This document shows positions 31,454 to 40,087 of a stretch of 64,000 nucleotides of DNA, in pieces. The first letter of the stretch is position 1. Every line of letters begins with the position of its first letter. The notes below the pieces were generated by a model that had not been told where the DNA came from, did no database searches, and saw only the letters and a list, made by a program, of their open reading frames with translations. The stretch spans positions 1 through 64,000 of the forward strand of contig CBDFLD010000021.1 in NCBI GenBank assembly GCA_965249005.1. Direction: 5' to 3'. Position numbers and translations under genes: made by a program. Origin of the DNA: CBDFLD01 sp965249005. Its GTDB lineage: Bacteria > Acidobacteriota > UBA6911.

Positions 31454-32089
31454 AAATAGCTATCAGCATACAGCTATCAGCCTTCAGCGACTGACCAGCG
31501 AGCTGGTTACTCGGAATAGAAAGAGCACGATCACACCTGCGGAACACGCGATTTTCTCCGTTTCGCTATACATATAAAAGAAGATTCGCGAGCTGTTTCC
31601 TAAGGGTCCACCTCCCCTGGACACCGGCGGTGTTCATTGGTGTTTTTGTTCTCCCTCTCGTCGGATCCAGGGGCTGACAGCTGATCGCTTCTATGAGCAT
31701 GCCTGCCGTTGTCAAGCTCGTTGAATTTGGAGGTCGCCTTTCAGATCCGTTTAGAATCGAAAGGTTGAGTCCAAAATACTAGAACATAAGCTACCTTCGC
31801 CATTGACCATTCACTTTCCGGAAGCTGGCTGCTTACATGTGAGTCCTGAGGCATTCAATGCCTCAGGACAAACTTCTATCCGTGTTACCCATTCGTGGCA
31901 AACACCCAATTCTGAATTCGCCGGCGGCGAAACGTGGCAAGCACGTGGGGGAGCGCCCCATCTGAAAGTCGGCACTCTGAAGGTGCCCGCGATCAGCCCG
32001 AGCAGCTCCCACCAGCTGGATTGTGAACGTCTTGGTCTCTTTCATGGTTTCGTTTGACTCAAAGGCCCTGTCACGAAGTGGAGAAGACC
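31454..32089. other. Non-coding stretch between mutase small subunit and IS110 transposase
   Basis: Just over 600 bp without a convincing gene. It holds AGCTATCAGC repeated twice near 31457-31480 with a related CTGACAGCTGATCG near 31674, and the perfect palindrome described separately at 31843-31869. Part of the right side probably belongs to the IS110-type element, whose ends I could not fix. Confidence 0.5.
31843..31869. repeat. 27-bp perfect palindrome
   Basis: Arms GTCCTGAGGCATT (31843-31855) and AATGCCTCAGGAC (31857-31869) are exact reverse complements around a single C. There is no T-run to make it a normal terminator. It could be a protein-binding or recombination site. Confidence 0.7.
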
Positions 32090-33232
32090 CTATGCTTTCA
32101 AGGTGGCTCCTTCAGGGATGACACCGAGTTCGAGGAATCTCCACAGATCAATCAATAGTCTCCGTGCCAGTGCCACAATCCCTATCCGTCGTGCTCGTGG
32201 GCCTGCCTTGGCAAAGCGCTTCCGGTACCATCGACTCAGACGGCTCTGTGGCTGATGCCGCAGCCATAGCCAGGCAATCTCGATCGCCATGGATCGAATA
32301 TGCCGGTTTCCAGCTTTGCTTATGCCTTGCTCACGATTCTCATTGCCGCTTTGGTAGGGGGTTCCGGTCAAGCCGGCCAGAGATCCCACCTCCTTGCGGT
32401 TTTTGAACTTACGCCATCCAAAGAACTCATACACCGAGACCCAGGCAAAATTGGGCCCAATGGCTCGTAACAGCATCAGCTGACGCACCTTCGCCACGGA
32501 CTCGGTCTCCGATTCTCGGATCTTTTTCCTTCGATCAGCTTCCAGTGCGGAAATCTGCTCCTGGGTGAACTGTAGTTGCTCCCATTGCCTCAGCAACCGA
32601 CTACGTAACCCCGCCGGTAGCGGAGATCCGTCCCAGAGCTTCATCTGTTTTAGCTGCCTGGGCAGATCCCAGGGGCGTTCCCATCGAAGCCCATGGTTGG
32701 CCAGCAGTCCCTTGATCCGGTTCGTTGCACGAGTCCGCTCTCCCTTCCAGCTCCGCAGCTCCCGATGCAAGTGCCTTTCGTCTTCTTCTTCTACCGTCGG
32801 TACATGGACGACACTCCATGCTTCCCTCTCGCCGGCGCAGTACCGGATTAGCATGGTCAGCAATTTCCTCGAGTCCAGTTTGTCAGACTTCGCCCGCCGG
32901 GCCCGTCGATTCACCTCGATACTTGCAGAGTCCACCACGAGACTCTCTACTCCCACCGACATCAAATACCGATGAATCCCGAATCCGTCCCGACCTGCTT
33001 CGTAGCACGAGACGACCCGAGTCTTCGCAGGCAATCCAAATCGTTTCTTTCCAGCCTCGATTTCTTTCGCCAGTCCTCTCAGATTCCCCGATGCTACGTC
33101 CCGAAACCGAGGCTTTCTTCCCAAGCTCGTGCTAAAAGCCAGCTTCCATTCCTTCAACGATAACTCCATCGACATGTAAAGAATCTGCTCAACTTCGGTA
33201 TACTCTCCATTGCGGGTTGCTTTGGTTTTCAT
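32090..33232 (-). CDS. IS110 family transposase
   Basis: A DEDD-type transposase of about 380 residues. The N-terminal RuvC-like domain includes VVSCYEAGRDGFGIHRYL and SDKLDSRKLL with acidic residues. The C-terminal Transposase_20 domain includes LLRAIGPNFAWVSVYEF, LAGLTGTPYQSG and GISKAGNRHIRSM, where the conserved Ser of this serine/DEDD family is expected. The ATG at 33232 follows AAGGAG, so I prefer it to the upstream TTG at 33253. IS110 elements usually leave no target duplication and encode a bridge RNA in a flanking non-coding end; the 0.6 kb beyond the gene or the 33233-33329 gap could hold it. It separates the two mutase genes. Confidence 0.92.
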   Translation of the reverse strand: MKTKATRNGEYTEVEQILYMSMELSLKEWKLAFSTSLGRKPRFRDVASGNLRGLAKEIEAGKKRFGLPAKTRVVSCYEAGRDGFGIHRYLMSVGVESLVVDSASIEVNRRARRAKSDKLDSRKLLTMLIRYCAGEREAWSVVHVPTVEEEDERHLHRELRSWKGERTRATNRIKGLLANHGLRWERPWDLPRQLKQMKLWDGSPLPAGLRSRLLRQWEQLQFTQEQISALEADRRKKIRESETESVAKVRQLMLLRAIGPNFAWVSVYEFFGWRKFKNRKEVGSLAGLTGTPYQSGNENREQGISKAGNRHIRSMAIEIAWLWLRHQPQSRLSRWYRKRFAKAGPRARRIGIVALARRLLIDLWRFLELGVIPEGATLKA

Positions 33233-33329
33233 GATGCTCCTTTCTCCTTTCAAAGAGTTTTTTTAGGAGCTTACCAACGGCAACCCGCTCTTCACTACTT
33301 CTTTGCTACATGGAATCTGAAGGCTGGAA

Positions 33330-34952
33330 TCAGTCGAAAAGGGGTTCTTCGTACTCTCCGAAGACGTCTCTCAGGGCGTCGCACATTTCCCCAAGCGTGG
33401 CGTAGGAACGAATGCAGTCCAGTATCGGGGCCATGAGATCGCCATCGCTATCGGCAGACTTTTTGAGCGCGTCCAGATTTCGCCGCACATCCTCGTTTCT
33501 GCGCTCCGCCCGGATCTTCTGGAGCCTGGCACATTGGTTCTCGTATACCTGGTCGTCAATGACCAGCACGTCGACTGGAGGTGCCTCCTCGTTGACGAAA
33601 TCGTTGACTGCGACAATGATCTTTTCTTTGCTGTCGACGGCGCGAGCGAACTGATAGGCCGACTCCTGGATTTCTCTCTGTGGGAACCCATGCTCGATGG
33701 CCGGCACCATGCCCCCCAAGGCGTCGATCTGACTGAAGTACTCCGTACAACTTGCTTCGATCTCGTTGGTGAGGGACTCCAGGAAGTATGACCCGCCGAA
33801 CGGATCCACGATGTTCGTGACTCCGCTCTCGTGAGCAATGATCTGCTGAGTCCGGAGCGCCAAAGTTGCAGCTTCCTCCGTTGGCAGGGCGAGAGTCTCG
33901 TCGAGGGAGTTCGTGTGCAGGGACTGGGTGCCTCCTAGAACCGCGGCCAACGCTTGCATCGCTACCCGGACCACGTTGTTGTATGGCTGCTGGGCTGTGA
34001 GCGAAACTCCTGCCGTCTGCGCGTGCGTACGGCACAGAAGGGAACGCGGGTTTTTCGGCTCGAATCGCTCTTGCATCACGCGAGCCCAAATACGGCGGGC
34101 GGCACGGAACTTGGCGATTTCCTCGAAGAAATCGTTGTGGACATCGAAGAAGAAGCTCAGCCGGGGAGCGAAGGCATCAACATCCAAACCCGCACGAATT
34201 CCGTACTCCACGTACTCCACACCGTCACGTAACGTGAAGGCCAATTCCTGGTCGGCTGTGGATCCCGCCTCGCGAATATGGTAGCCGCTGATCGAGATGG
34301 TGTTCCAGCGGGGGACCTCACGAGAGGCGAACTTCAAGATGTCGGTGATCAGCCTCATGGAGGGGCGCGGGGGGTAAATGTATGTCTTCTGGGCGATATA
34401 CTCCTTCAAGATGTCGTTCTGGATCGTGCCGGCCAAGTCTTTCCATTGCGCGCCCTGTTTTTCGGCGGTCACCAGATACATGCCCCATATCATGGCGGCC
34501 GGGGCATTCGTCGTCATCGACGTCGTCACTTGGCTGAGCGGGATCCCACTGAAAAGCGTTTCCATGTCGGCGAGGGAGTCGATCGCCACGCCGCAGCGGC
34601 CGACTTCTCCATAGGAAAGCGGATTATCCGAATCGTATCCAAATAACGTGGGGTAATCGAAGGCGACCGACAGACCGGTTTGCCCTTGACTCAGCAAATA
34701 CTTGAAGCGGAGATTCGTATCCTCAGCGGTACCGAAACCGGCAAACTGGCGCATCGTCCAAAGACGACCCCGGTACATGTTCCGATGCACGCCGCGCGTA
34801 TACGGGAATTCTCCCGGTTCTCCGAGGTCCCGTGGGGGGTCGAATCCTGAGAGATCGGCGGCCGTGTACAACTCCTTGATGGGCCGTCCAGAGATAGTCG
34901 TGAAACTTTTCGCCCCGGATTCGCGCCGCTTGTTCTTGTCTAGAACTTTCAT
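33330..34952 (-). CDS. Methylmalonyl-CoA mutase, large (catalytic) subunit
   Basis: The TIM-barrel, acyl-CoA-binding subunit of adenosylcobalamin-dependent methylmalonyl-CoA mutase. Signature segments are GVHRNMYRGRLWTMRQFAGF, AFDYPTLFGYDSD, QNDILKEYIAQKTYIYPP and GGTQSLHTNSLDE. The protein of about 540 residues lacks the C-terminal B12 domain, which is coded separately at 31058-31453. The ATG at 34952 follows GGTGGGG; a GTG at 34967 is the alternative. Role: propionate and branched-chain degradation or the reverse route from succinyl-CoA. Confidence 0.96.
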   Translation of the reverse strand: MKVLDKNKRRESGAKSFTTISGRPIKELYTAADLSGFDPPRDLGEPGEFPYTRGVHRNMYRGRLWTMRQFAGFGTAEDTNLRFKYLLSQGQTGLSVAFDYPTLFGYDSDNPLSYGEVGRCGVAIDSLADMETLFSGIPLSQVTTSMTTNAPAAMIWGMYLVTAEKQGAQWKDLAGTIQNDILKEYIAQKTYIYPPRPSMRLITDILKFASREVPRWNTISISGYHIREAGSTADQELAFTLRDGVEYVEYGIRAGLDVDAFAPRLSFFFDVHNDFFEEIAKFRAARRIWARVMQERFEPKNPRSLLCRTHAQTAGVSLTAQQPYNNVVRVAMQALAAVLGGTQSLHTNSLDETLALPTEEAATLALRTQQIIAHESGVTNIVDPFGGSYFLESLTNEIEASCTEYFSQIDALGGMVPAIEHGFPQREIQESAYQFARAVDSKEKIIVAVNDFVNEEAPPVDVLVIDDQVYENQCARLQKIRAERRNEDVRRNLDALKKSADSDGDLMAPILDCIRSYATLGEMCDALRDVFGEYEEPLFD

Positions 34953-35051
34953 GTTCCCCACCGCCACTATACCTGAACCAGAGGGGTTTTGGAAGCAAGT
35001 GTCAGTATCCGCAGGATTTACCGCTGCAGCGGCGAAACCAGAGCTGGCAAA

Positions 35052-35522
35052 TCAAGGCGATTCTTGCTCGACTCGCTGCGCTTCACGAAACGCTTCGAGG
35101 GCCTTGTCCAACTGGTCCATCTTCTTGTACAGATAGCCCTTTTCCTTCCAGATGGCGACTAGGCTTGCCCGTGTCTTGAAGGCCCCAAGATTGAGCTCCA
35201 GTAGCTTCAATCCCAAGTCAGCCTTTCCCTCATGTAGAAACTGATCGGTAAAATAGAGGAGTTCCTTCAGCAGAAGCGGCTCCTGTTGCGGGGGCCATTG
35301 CATCTCAAAAATCTTGCAGGCTTCCGGTACGACCCTGTTGTACTCTTTCTTTTTGAGCAACAGCATCACGATCTCGTGCTGGGACTCTGCCATACTGCGA
35401 ATTTTTGCCAGGGACTCGTCTTCTGACTGGGCCCCGACGGGAGGGACGACACTCCCGAGAAAGCTCAAACAGACGGCGCAAAGCAGTCTTTGCCGTGCTC
35501 TGGGATTTTTAGTCTTCGCCAT
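35052..35522 (-). CDS. Secreted TPR-repeat protein
   Basis: About 156 residues: a signal peptide (RLLCAVCLSFLGSVVPPVGA, cleavage after AQ likely), then helical repeats, the last reading IWKEKGYLYKKMDQLDKALE as a TPR unit. The ATG at 35522 overlaps the last 14 bases of the anti-sigma gene, so the three genes sigma, anti-sigma and this one are translationally linked. It may sense or respond to envelope conditions together with that pair; this is inference from position. Confidence 0.7.
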   Translation of the reverse strand: MAKTKNPRARQRLLCAVCLSFLGSVVPPVGAQSEDESLAKIRSMAESQHEIVMLLLKKKEYNRVVPEACKIFEMQWPPQQEPLLLKELLYFTDQFLHEGKADLGLKLLELNLGAFKTRASLVAIWKEKGYLYKKMDQLDKALEAFREAQRVEQESP

Positions 35523-36018
35523 CGTAGCGATTCCCGAACGCGGGGGCATGGGATACGACCATGAAGGGATTGTTCGATTTTTCTAAAGGACCGGCAGTCT
35601 CACGCGTATGTCCCACTTCCTGCCGTTCTCGGTCGGAAACATATTGATTCATATATCGGACCAGCGCTTCTTCGGAACCCCGATAGTCCACGTAGCCCCA
35701 GATCCCCATGAAGAGCACCAGCCCGGCAGCGGTTGCCCAGCGATAGGGCCAAAACCAGTTCGCGACTTTTCCGGTTCGGAATCTCTCGGCTGACTGCTGG
35801 ATTCCCAACCGCGTTTCGATATTGTGCCAGAGTGCCGGGGTAGGCTCCAGTATCTTCTGATTGTATGTTACAAACGAAACGACGCGGCTCAAGCTTTCCA
35901 CGTCCGTCGAACACTCCGCACAGTTTTGTAGATGGGAACGGATGGCCAGAGTCTCCGGCTCCGGAGTCTCTCCGTCAAGATATGCGGTCAGATTCTCGGT
36001 GCACTCATTGCAGTCCAT
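35509..36018 (-). CDS. Membrane anti-sigma factor with zinc-finger (ZAS/zf-HC2) domain
   Basis: A 169-residue protein. The N-terminus MDCNECTENLTAYLDGE and HLQNCAECS form the His-x3-Cys-x2-Cys anti-sigma domain that holds an ECF sigma factor. One transmembrane segment (ATAAGLVLFMGIWGYV, about residue 95-111) leads to a periplasmic tail. Its ATG overlaps the sigma gene's end by 14 bases, the usual sign of a sigma/anti-sigma pair with fixed stoichiometry. Release would follow proteolysis or a redox change at the zinc site, as in other ZAS proteins. Confidence 0.88.
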   Translation of the reverse strand: MDCNECTENLTAYLDGETPEPETLAIRSHLQNCAECSTDVESLSRVVSFVTYNQKILEPTPALWHNIETRLGIQQSAERFRTGKVANWFWPYRWATAAGLVLFMGIWGYVDYRGSEEALVRYMNQYVSDRERQEVGHTRETAGPLEKSNNPFMVVSHAPAFGNRYDGED

Positions 36019-36628
36019 CGTTTGTAGCCCCTAGGTAGTCTTTGACCTTTTTTCTTACTGCAAGTCGAGCTCGATGAATATCCGTCTTGACACTGGGCAG
36101 GCTCCGACCGACGACGTCTGATATCTCGAGATAGCTCAGATGTTCGACCACCGACAGGACGAACACTTCCCGGTACTTCTCGGGAAGGTCCGCGATGACC
36201 CTCTGGACAACCTGCTCCAACTCCCCCGCGTTGAACGCTTCGTCGGGGTTCTTTCCCGTATCGATCAGCTCCGTCAGGGGCTGACCATCCTCGTTTACTG
36301 CATCGATGGACACGGATGCCGGCGGTCGGCTTCGATACCTCTGATACACGTAGTTGCGCGCGATACGGAACAACCAAGGCTCAAACTTGGAATCATCCTT
36401 CAAGGAGCCCAGCTTTCGGTATACCGAAACAAAGGTCTCTTGAGTTAGGTCCTCCGCTTCCTCTACTGAATTGACCATTCGATGAACGAAGTTCAGAACC
36501 CTCCGAGAAAACAGGTTGTAGATCTTCTGATAGGAGCCGATGTCGCCCTTCTTGGCCTTTTGGATCCAGTGCACGAGGCGTAAAGGATCGACACCGGCAC
36601 TTCCCACAACGGGGCCTTGTCTTGCCAA
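36005..36628 (-). CDS. ECF-type RNA polymerase sigma factor
   Basis: A 207-residue sigma-70 family protein. Region 2 shows SRRVLNFVHRMVNSVEEAED, then LTQETFVSVYRKL and FEPWLFRIARNYVYQRYR; region 4 shows LPEKYREVFVLSVVEHLSYL, then EISDVVGRSLPSVKTDIHRA. It heads an operon with the anti-sigma factor and a TPR protein. The ATG at 36628 adds about 15 residues before the first helix. The target promoters are unknown; autoregulation is usual in such modules. Confidence 0.94.
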   Translation of the reverse strand: MARQGPVVGSAGVDPLRLVHWIQKAKKGDIGSYQKIYNLFSRRVLNFVHRMVNSVEEAEDLTQETFVSVYRKLGSLKDDSKFEPWLFRIARNYVYQRYRSRPPASVSIDAVNEDGQPLTELIDTGKNPDEAFNAGELEQVVQRVIADLPEKYREVFVLSVVEHLSYLEISDVVGRSLPSVKTDIHRARLAVRKKVKDYLGATNDGLQ

Positions 36629-36764
36629 TCTATCAACTCTCAGTATGGGATCCCGGACAATCTCAGAAGTTTCGCGTAGTTCAAAAAAACTTCTTCTTTC
36701 TTCCCGCCAAAAGATGCTCTTTGCACTTTTTGCGACGACACGACCATTGCGGGATCAGCTAGTG

Positions 36765-37079
36765 CTATTCTAATAGCACTGCCGTCCCGTATGCCAAGAT
36801 TTCTGCAGTACCTTGAGATACGTAACTGGTGGAGAAACGAATGCCCACGACAGCATTGGCGCCCAGCGAGCGGGCGTCATCGACAAGTCGGTCCAGGGCT
36901 TGGTCTCTGGATTGAGCAATGACCTGGGTGTATTCGCCCACCTCTCCGCCGACCAGATTCTTGAAGAACGCAACCAGGTCCTTTCCGAGATGCATGGCGC
37001 GGACCGTGTTTCCCTTGACGATTCCCAGAGATTTGATGGTTTTCCTGCCTGCCACCTGATCAGTGCTGACAATTATCAT
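36765..37079 (-). CDS. YbjQ/UPF0145 family heavy-metal-binding-domain protein
   Basis: A 104-residue protein starting MIIVSTDQVAGRKTIKSLGI with GNTVRAMHLGKDL and ARSLGANAVVGIRFSTSY, the pattern of the YbjQ family, which forms pentamers and is of unknown role. The true start is the ATG at 37079, whose ATGA overlaps the stop of the upstream anti-sigma gene, so it is cotranslated with it. A longer open frame upstream is spurious. Confidence 0.9.
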   Translation of the reverse strand: MIIVSTDQVAGRKTIKSLGIVKGNTVRAMHLGKDLVAFFKNLVGGEVGEYTQVIAQSRDQALDRLVDDARSLGANAVVGIRFSTSYVSQGTAEILAYGTAVLLE

Positions 37080-37522
37080 CGCTTGATCCTTTTGTATTTG
37101 TCTTGTTTCGAGGCGAACAATCGTTCTCGAACCACCGAGACCGCCAGTGTGCAGAGGCCAACCACCAGCGTTGCGATTCCAGCCCGGACCACGAGTGCCA
37201 GATCGGGGTGGAAGAACAATCGCTCGAGTAACCGATACAGACCGTAGGATGCGAGGAGAATCGAACCCAGGGACAAAAGAACCCAGCCCAGTCGGCGTTC
37301 CAGACGATTGTAGATATTCGACCAATACGTATCCCAGTATCGGTCTTCCGGCATGACGACGCTCATTTGATTCGTGACCTCCTTTAGTTTCCCGAACTCC
37401 CCGAGCTCGTTGGCGCAGTCCGCACAACCCTCGAGGTGTTGTTGCACCCGATGAGACTCCAGTTCGGTCAATTCTTGATCAAGGTATCCCATCAACAATG
37501 GCTTGAAGATCTCACAAGACAT
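37076..37522 (-). CDS. Anti-sigma factor with zinc-finger domain and two membrane segments
   Basis: A 148-residue protein. MSCEIFKPLLMGYLDQE and HRVQQHLEGCADCANEL give the His-x3-Cys-x2-Cys zinc site of zf-HC2 anti-sigma factors. Two hydrophobic stretches follow: WVLLSLGSILLASYGLYRLL at about 80-99 and ALVVRAGIATLVVGLCTLAV at about 109-128. The ATG at 37522 has GAGGTAGAG upstream. It lies 78 bp after the sigma gene and overlaps YbjQ by four bases. The long frame continuing upstream to 37930 overlaps the sigma gene and is not real. Confidence 0.88.
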   Translation of the reverse strand: MSCEIFKPLLMGYLDQELTELESHRVQQHLEGCADCANELGEFGKLKEVTNQMSVVMPEDRYWDTYWSNIYNRLERRLGWVLLSLGSILLASYGLYRLLERLFFHPDLALVVRAGIATLVVGLCTLAVSVVRERLFASKQDKYKRIKR

Positions 37523-37599
37523 CTCTACCTCGTGGCAACGGGTCTGAATCCCGCTGCGCTTTCCGCTGTCCGCAATCGGAAAGAGCGGACAGCAAGGTT

Positions 37600-38172
37600 C
37601 TAATAACGCACTCCCATTCGTCGCAGTTCGTTGCCTAGGGATCGACGCGCGCTGTACAGCCGCGATATGACGGTCCCGATTGGAATCTCCAGCAAGTCCG
37701 CGATTTCCTGATATGAGTAATCTTGAAAGTGTTGAAGGATTATGATCTCGCGTTCGTGCACCCGGAGGCGGCGCAAGGCCCGGCCGATCTTGGCCGCCAA
37801 ATCTTTTTCGATGAGTAGCTGTTCCGGATTTTTGCCTTTGATCGAAATCGCGACGGGGCCCTTTTGTTCCTCGAGTCCTTCGATGGAATCCTCCTTGCGC
37901 CTGCGTGAGCGATTGAGGTGATTCAAACAAAGATTCCTGAGAATGCTGTAGAACCAGGGAAAGAACCTCTTAGAGGAATCGAAACGCTTCAAGTGCCTGT
38001 ACGCATTGACAAAAGCGTCCTGGGACAAATCCAAGGCGTCGTCCGGTCGCCCGACGTAACTGAGGGCAAGGTAGTAGGCGGGCTTGCTGTATCTCTTCAC
38101 GATCTGCTCAAACGCGTTCCGGTCTCCCTGCCGGCACCGTTCGATCGCGTGAAGATCTGTGTTTTCGGTCAT
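37600..38172 (-). CDS. ECF-type RNA polymerase sigma factor
   Basis: A 190-residue sigma factor. Region 2 reads FEQIVKRYSKPAYYLALSYV, LDLSQDAFVNAYRHLKRFD and FPWFYSILRNLCLNHLNR; region 4 reads RVHEREIIILQHFQDYSYQE and GTVISRLYSARRSL. The intervening EDSIEGLEEQKG linker is normal. It is first in an operon with an anti-sigma factor and a YbjQ protein, and is divergent from the PDZ protein at 38344 across 171 bp. It is distinct in sequence from the second sigma at 36005. Confidence 0.94.
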   Translation of the reverse strand: MTENTDLHAIERCRQGDRNAFEQIVKRYSKPAYYLALSYVGRPDDALDLSQDAFVNAYRHLKRFDSSKRFFPWFYSILRNLCLNHLNRSRRRKEDSIEGLEEQKGPVAISIKGKNPEQLLIEKDLAAKIGRALRRLRVHEREIIILQHFQDYSYQEIADLLEIPIGTVISRLYSARRSLGNELRRMGVRY

Positions 38173-38343
38173 ATTAGGCTAGACTTATACCCCTGCCCGG
38201 GATCACTTATTCGCTTTTTCCCAAGTCTAGCAGAATGGGCGTTTTGCTGGCACGACCCGCAAAATATGGAACAAGAATGGACCGGGTTCGTGTAAATGCA
38301 TGAGTCAGATGGATCATGAATCGCTTTGGATAGGGAGGAGACG

Positions 38344-39210
38344 ATGTTCAAGAATCCGACAAGCCGCTGGAGGTCGATAGGGGCCCTCGCGTTCGCCGTT
38401 CTTGCTGGGTTGGTGACCTCGGCGTTTTCGGAACCGCCGCAGTCTGTTCGTGCCTGGGCCCAACCGGTGAGTGGTGCCTATCTCGGCATCGAGATGGCAG
38501 ATGTGACTTCCGCCAACATGTCCGACTACCAGCTAGATTCGGAACGAGGGGTGATCGTTCACCGGGTGGTGCCTGGCAGTCCAGCAGAGGCAGGTGGAAT
38601 TTTGAAGGGCGACGTCATTTTGGAGTTCATGGGACTGCCCGTCTTGTCCACCCAGCAATTCGCGCGGCTGATAAGGGAGACGCCGGTTGGCCGGGAAGTG
38701 GAGCTGGGTTTGAGTCGCAACGGTGCTCGTATGAACCTCAAGGCAAAGCTCGGCGAGAGCCAGCGTCGACAGCAGTCTCGCGGGGATGTCCTGCCACCGG
38801 GGTTCGAACGGAACTTCCGATTTGAGGGCCCTCGGAGTTTTCGTTTCGACATGCCGGAGGGTCGGGGCCGTGGCTTCGGGCTGGATCGAGATTCACGTCC
38901 GCGTCTGGGCGTGACGTTGCAGCCGCTGAGCGACCAGATGGCGGAGTTTTTGGGTGTTCCTGGAAAGGCTGGCGCTCTGGTCTCCTCGGTCCTGGAAGAT
39001 TCCGCAGCCCATGAGGCAGGACTGCGCGCCGGGGACGTTGTAATCCAGGCGGGCGAACGTGCAGTCAGGAATCCGGACGACCTCGTTGCCGAGGTATCGG
39101 ACGCAAAGCCGGGATCGAGCCTTTCGTTGAAGCTCGTTCGAAACAAGCTTGAGATGTCGGTTACGGTCCAGATCGGCAATCCGCGCCAGTCGCCGGGCTA
39201 CCGCCTGTAG
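38344..39210 (+). CDS. Exported protein with two PDZ domains
   Basis: A 288-residue protein with a signal peptide (IGALAFAVLAGLVTSAFSE). A first PDZ domain reads GAYLGIEMADVTSANMSDYQ and SPAEAGGILKGDVILEFMG; a disordered Arg/Gly/Phe-rich linker lies at about 140-185; a second PDZ domain reads RPRLGVTLQPLSDQMAEFL and AHEAGLRAGDVVIQAGERAV. There is no protease domain, so it may be a periplasmic adaptor. GGAGGAG precedes ATG 38344. GGAACA at 38268-38273 followed by TCGTG at 38288 upstream is a possible ECF-type promoter (short spacing, weak), which would tie it to the divergent sigma factor. Confidence 0.85.
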   Translation: MFKNPTSRWRSIGALAFAVLAGLVTSAFSEPPQSVRAWAQPVSGAYLGIEMADVTSANMSDYQLDSERGVIVHRVVPGSPAEAGGILKGDVILEFMGLPVLSTQQFARLIRETPVGREVELGLSRNGARMNLKAKLGESQRRQQSRGDVLPPGFERNFRFEGPRSFRFDMPEGRGRGFGLDRDSRPRLGVTLQPLSDQMAEFLGVPGKAGALVSSVLEDSAAHEAGLRAGDVVIQAGERAVRNPDDLVAEVSDAKPGSSLSLKLVRNKLEMSVTVQIGNPRQSPGYRL

Positions 39211-39231
39211 GTGCTTCGTTCGGTCTCCGTT

Positions 39232-39266
39232 CAATTGTCCAGCCCGCCGCTCGGGCTGGACAATTG
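39232..39266 (+). terminator. Strong hairpin after the PDZ gene
   Basis: CAATTGTCCAGCCCG (39232-39246) and CGGGCTGGACAATTG (39252-39266) pair perfectly over 15 bp with a CCGCT loop. Only TTTGG follows, so it is either a modest intrinsic terminator or a transcript-stabilising structure. Confidence 0.65.
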
Positions 39267-39273
39267 TTTGGCC

Positions 39274-39302
39274 TTGACTTTCACCATTTTATCACCTACA
39301 TT
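39274..39302 (+). promoter_or_regulatory. Putative lexA promoter
   Basis: TTGACT at 39274-39279, a 17-base spacer, and TACATT at 39297-39302. The leader to the ATG at 39419 is about 110 bases. I see no palindrome there that matches a known LexA box, but the box of this group is not known to me. Confidence 0.5.
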
Positions 39303-39418
39303 TGTTGCAGTGGGCTGCTCTCTGCGCGAAACGCCAATCAGGCACGAGAGTCGGGTGCGGGCAGCAATCTCACGATAAACCTTGCCAGTGAAGGACATAA
39401 GTCAGGACTGCGACAACG

Positions 39419-40021
39419 ATGCGATTGACCAAGCGGCAAAAGGAAATCCTGGACTTCATCGCCGGTTTTATCCAGAACGAAGGATATTCCCCGAGCATGG
39501 AGGAGATCGCGGCACACTTCCGGATCTCGTCCGTCAACGCGGTCTATAAACATCTCGAAGCCTTGAAGATACGAGGCTATTTGACTCGGGATGCCAATCG
39601 GGCCCGGTCTATTGAGCTGTCCAACATTCCAAGCTCGGGCGTACGCTCCGTCCCTTTGCTAGGGAATGTGGCTGCGGGCAGGCCGATCGAGGCGATCGCA
39701 AATGCGGAAAGCGTGCGCATCCCAGAGGATTTTTTCAGCTCCGCCGGTCCGTTTTACGTGTTGAAGGTCCAGGGTGACTCCATGGTCGACGAGCATATCG
39801 AAGACGGAGATTATGTGATCGTGGAGTCCCGGGAAGACGCTGTCAACGGAGAGAAGGTGGTGGCCCTCATTGACGGGGAAGACGTTACGTTGAAGAAGTT
39901 CTATCGAAAAGGGAAGAAGATTACGCTCCAGCCGGCAAACACTCGGTTGGCTCCTTTGCAACTCGACGGCGGCCGGGTTCGAGTTCAAGGGGTTGTCGTC
40001 GGAGTGATTCGAAGGTATTAG
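39419..40021 (+). CDS. lexA: LexA repressor (SOS regulator)
   Basis: A 200-residue self-cleaving repressor. The N-terminal winged helix-turn-helix reads RLTKRQKEILDFIAGFI and YSPSMEEIAAHFRISSVNAV. The cleavage site is the Ala-Gly in LLGNVAAGRPIEA. The latent peptidase has its Ser in VQGDSMVDEHI and its Lys in GEDVTLKKFYRKG. It represses DNA-damage genes until RecA-stimulated autocleavage. The ATG at 39419 is set by the conserved start MRLTKRQ; its own promoter is upstream. Confidence 0.96.
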   Translation: MRLTKRQKEILDFIAGFIQNEGYSPSMEEIAAHFRISSVNAVYKHLEALKIRGYLTRDANRARSIELSNIPSSGVRSVPLLGNVAAGRPIEAIANAESVRIPEDFFSSAGPFYVLKVQGDSMVDEHIEDGDYVIVESREDAVNGEKVVALIDGEDVTLKKFYRKGKKITLQPANTRLAPLQLDGGRVRVQGVVVGVIRRY

Positions 40022-40087
40022 CCAAGTTGGAAGCAAGCGACAAGGAGAGCCAAACAAGAGGGAAGAGGGAAAAAAGGAGAGGGGCTG

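Noticed and set aside
37080..37427. Upstream extension of the YbjQ frame
   Set aside because: It overlaps the anti-sigma gene; the family begins at MIIVSTDQ (37079), which forms the ATGA overlap.
37523..37930. Upstream extension of the anti-sigma frame
   Set aside because: It lies within the sigma gene in another frame; the zinc-finger start MSCEIF with GAGGTAGAG upstream fixes the start at 37522.
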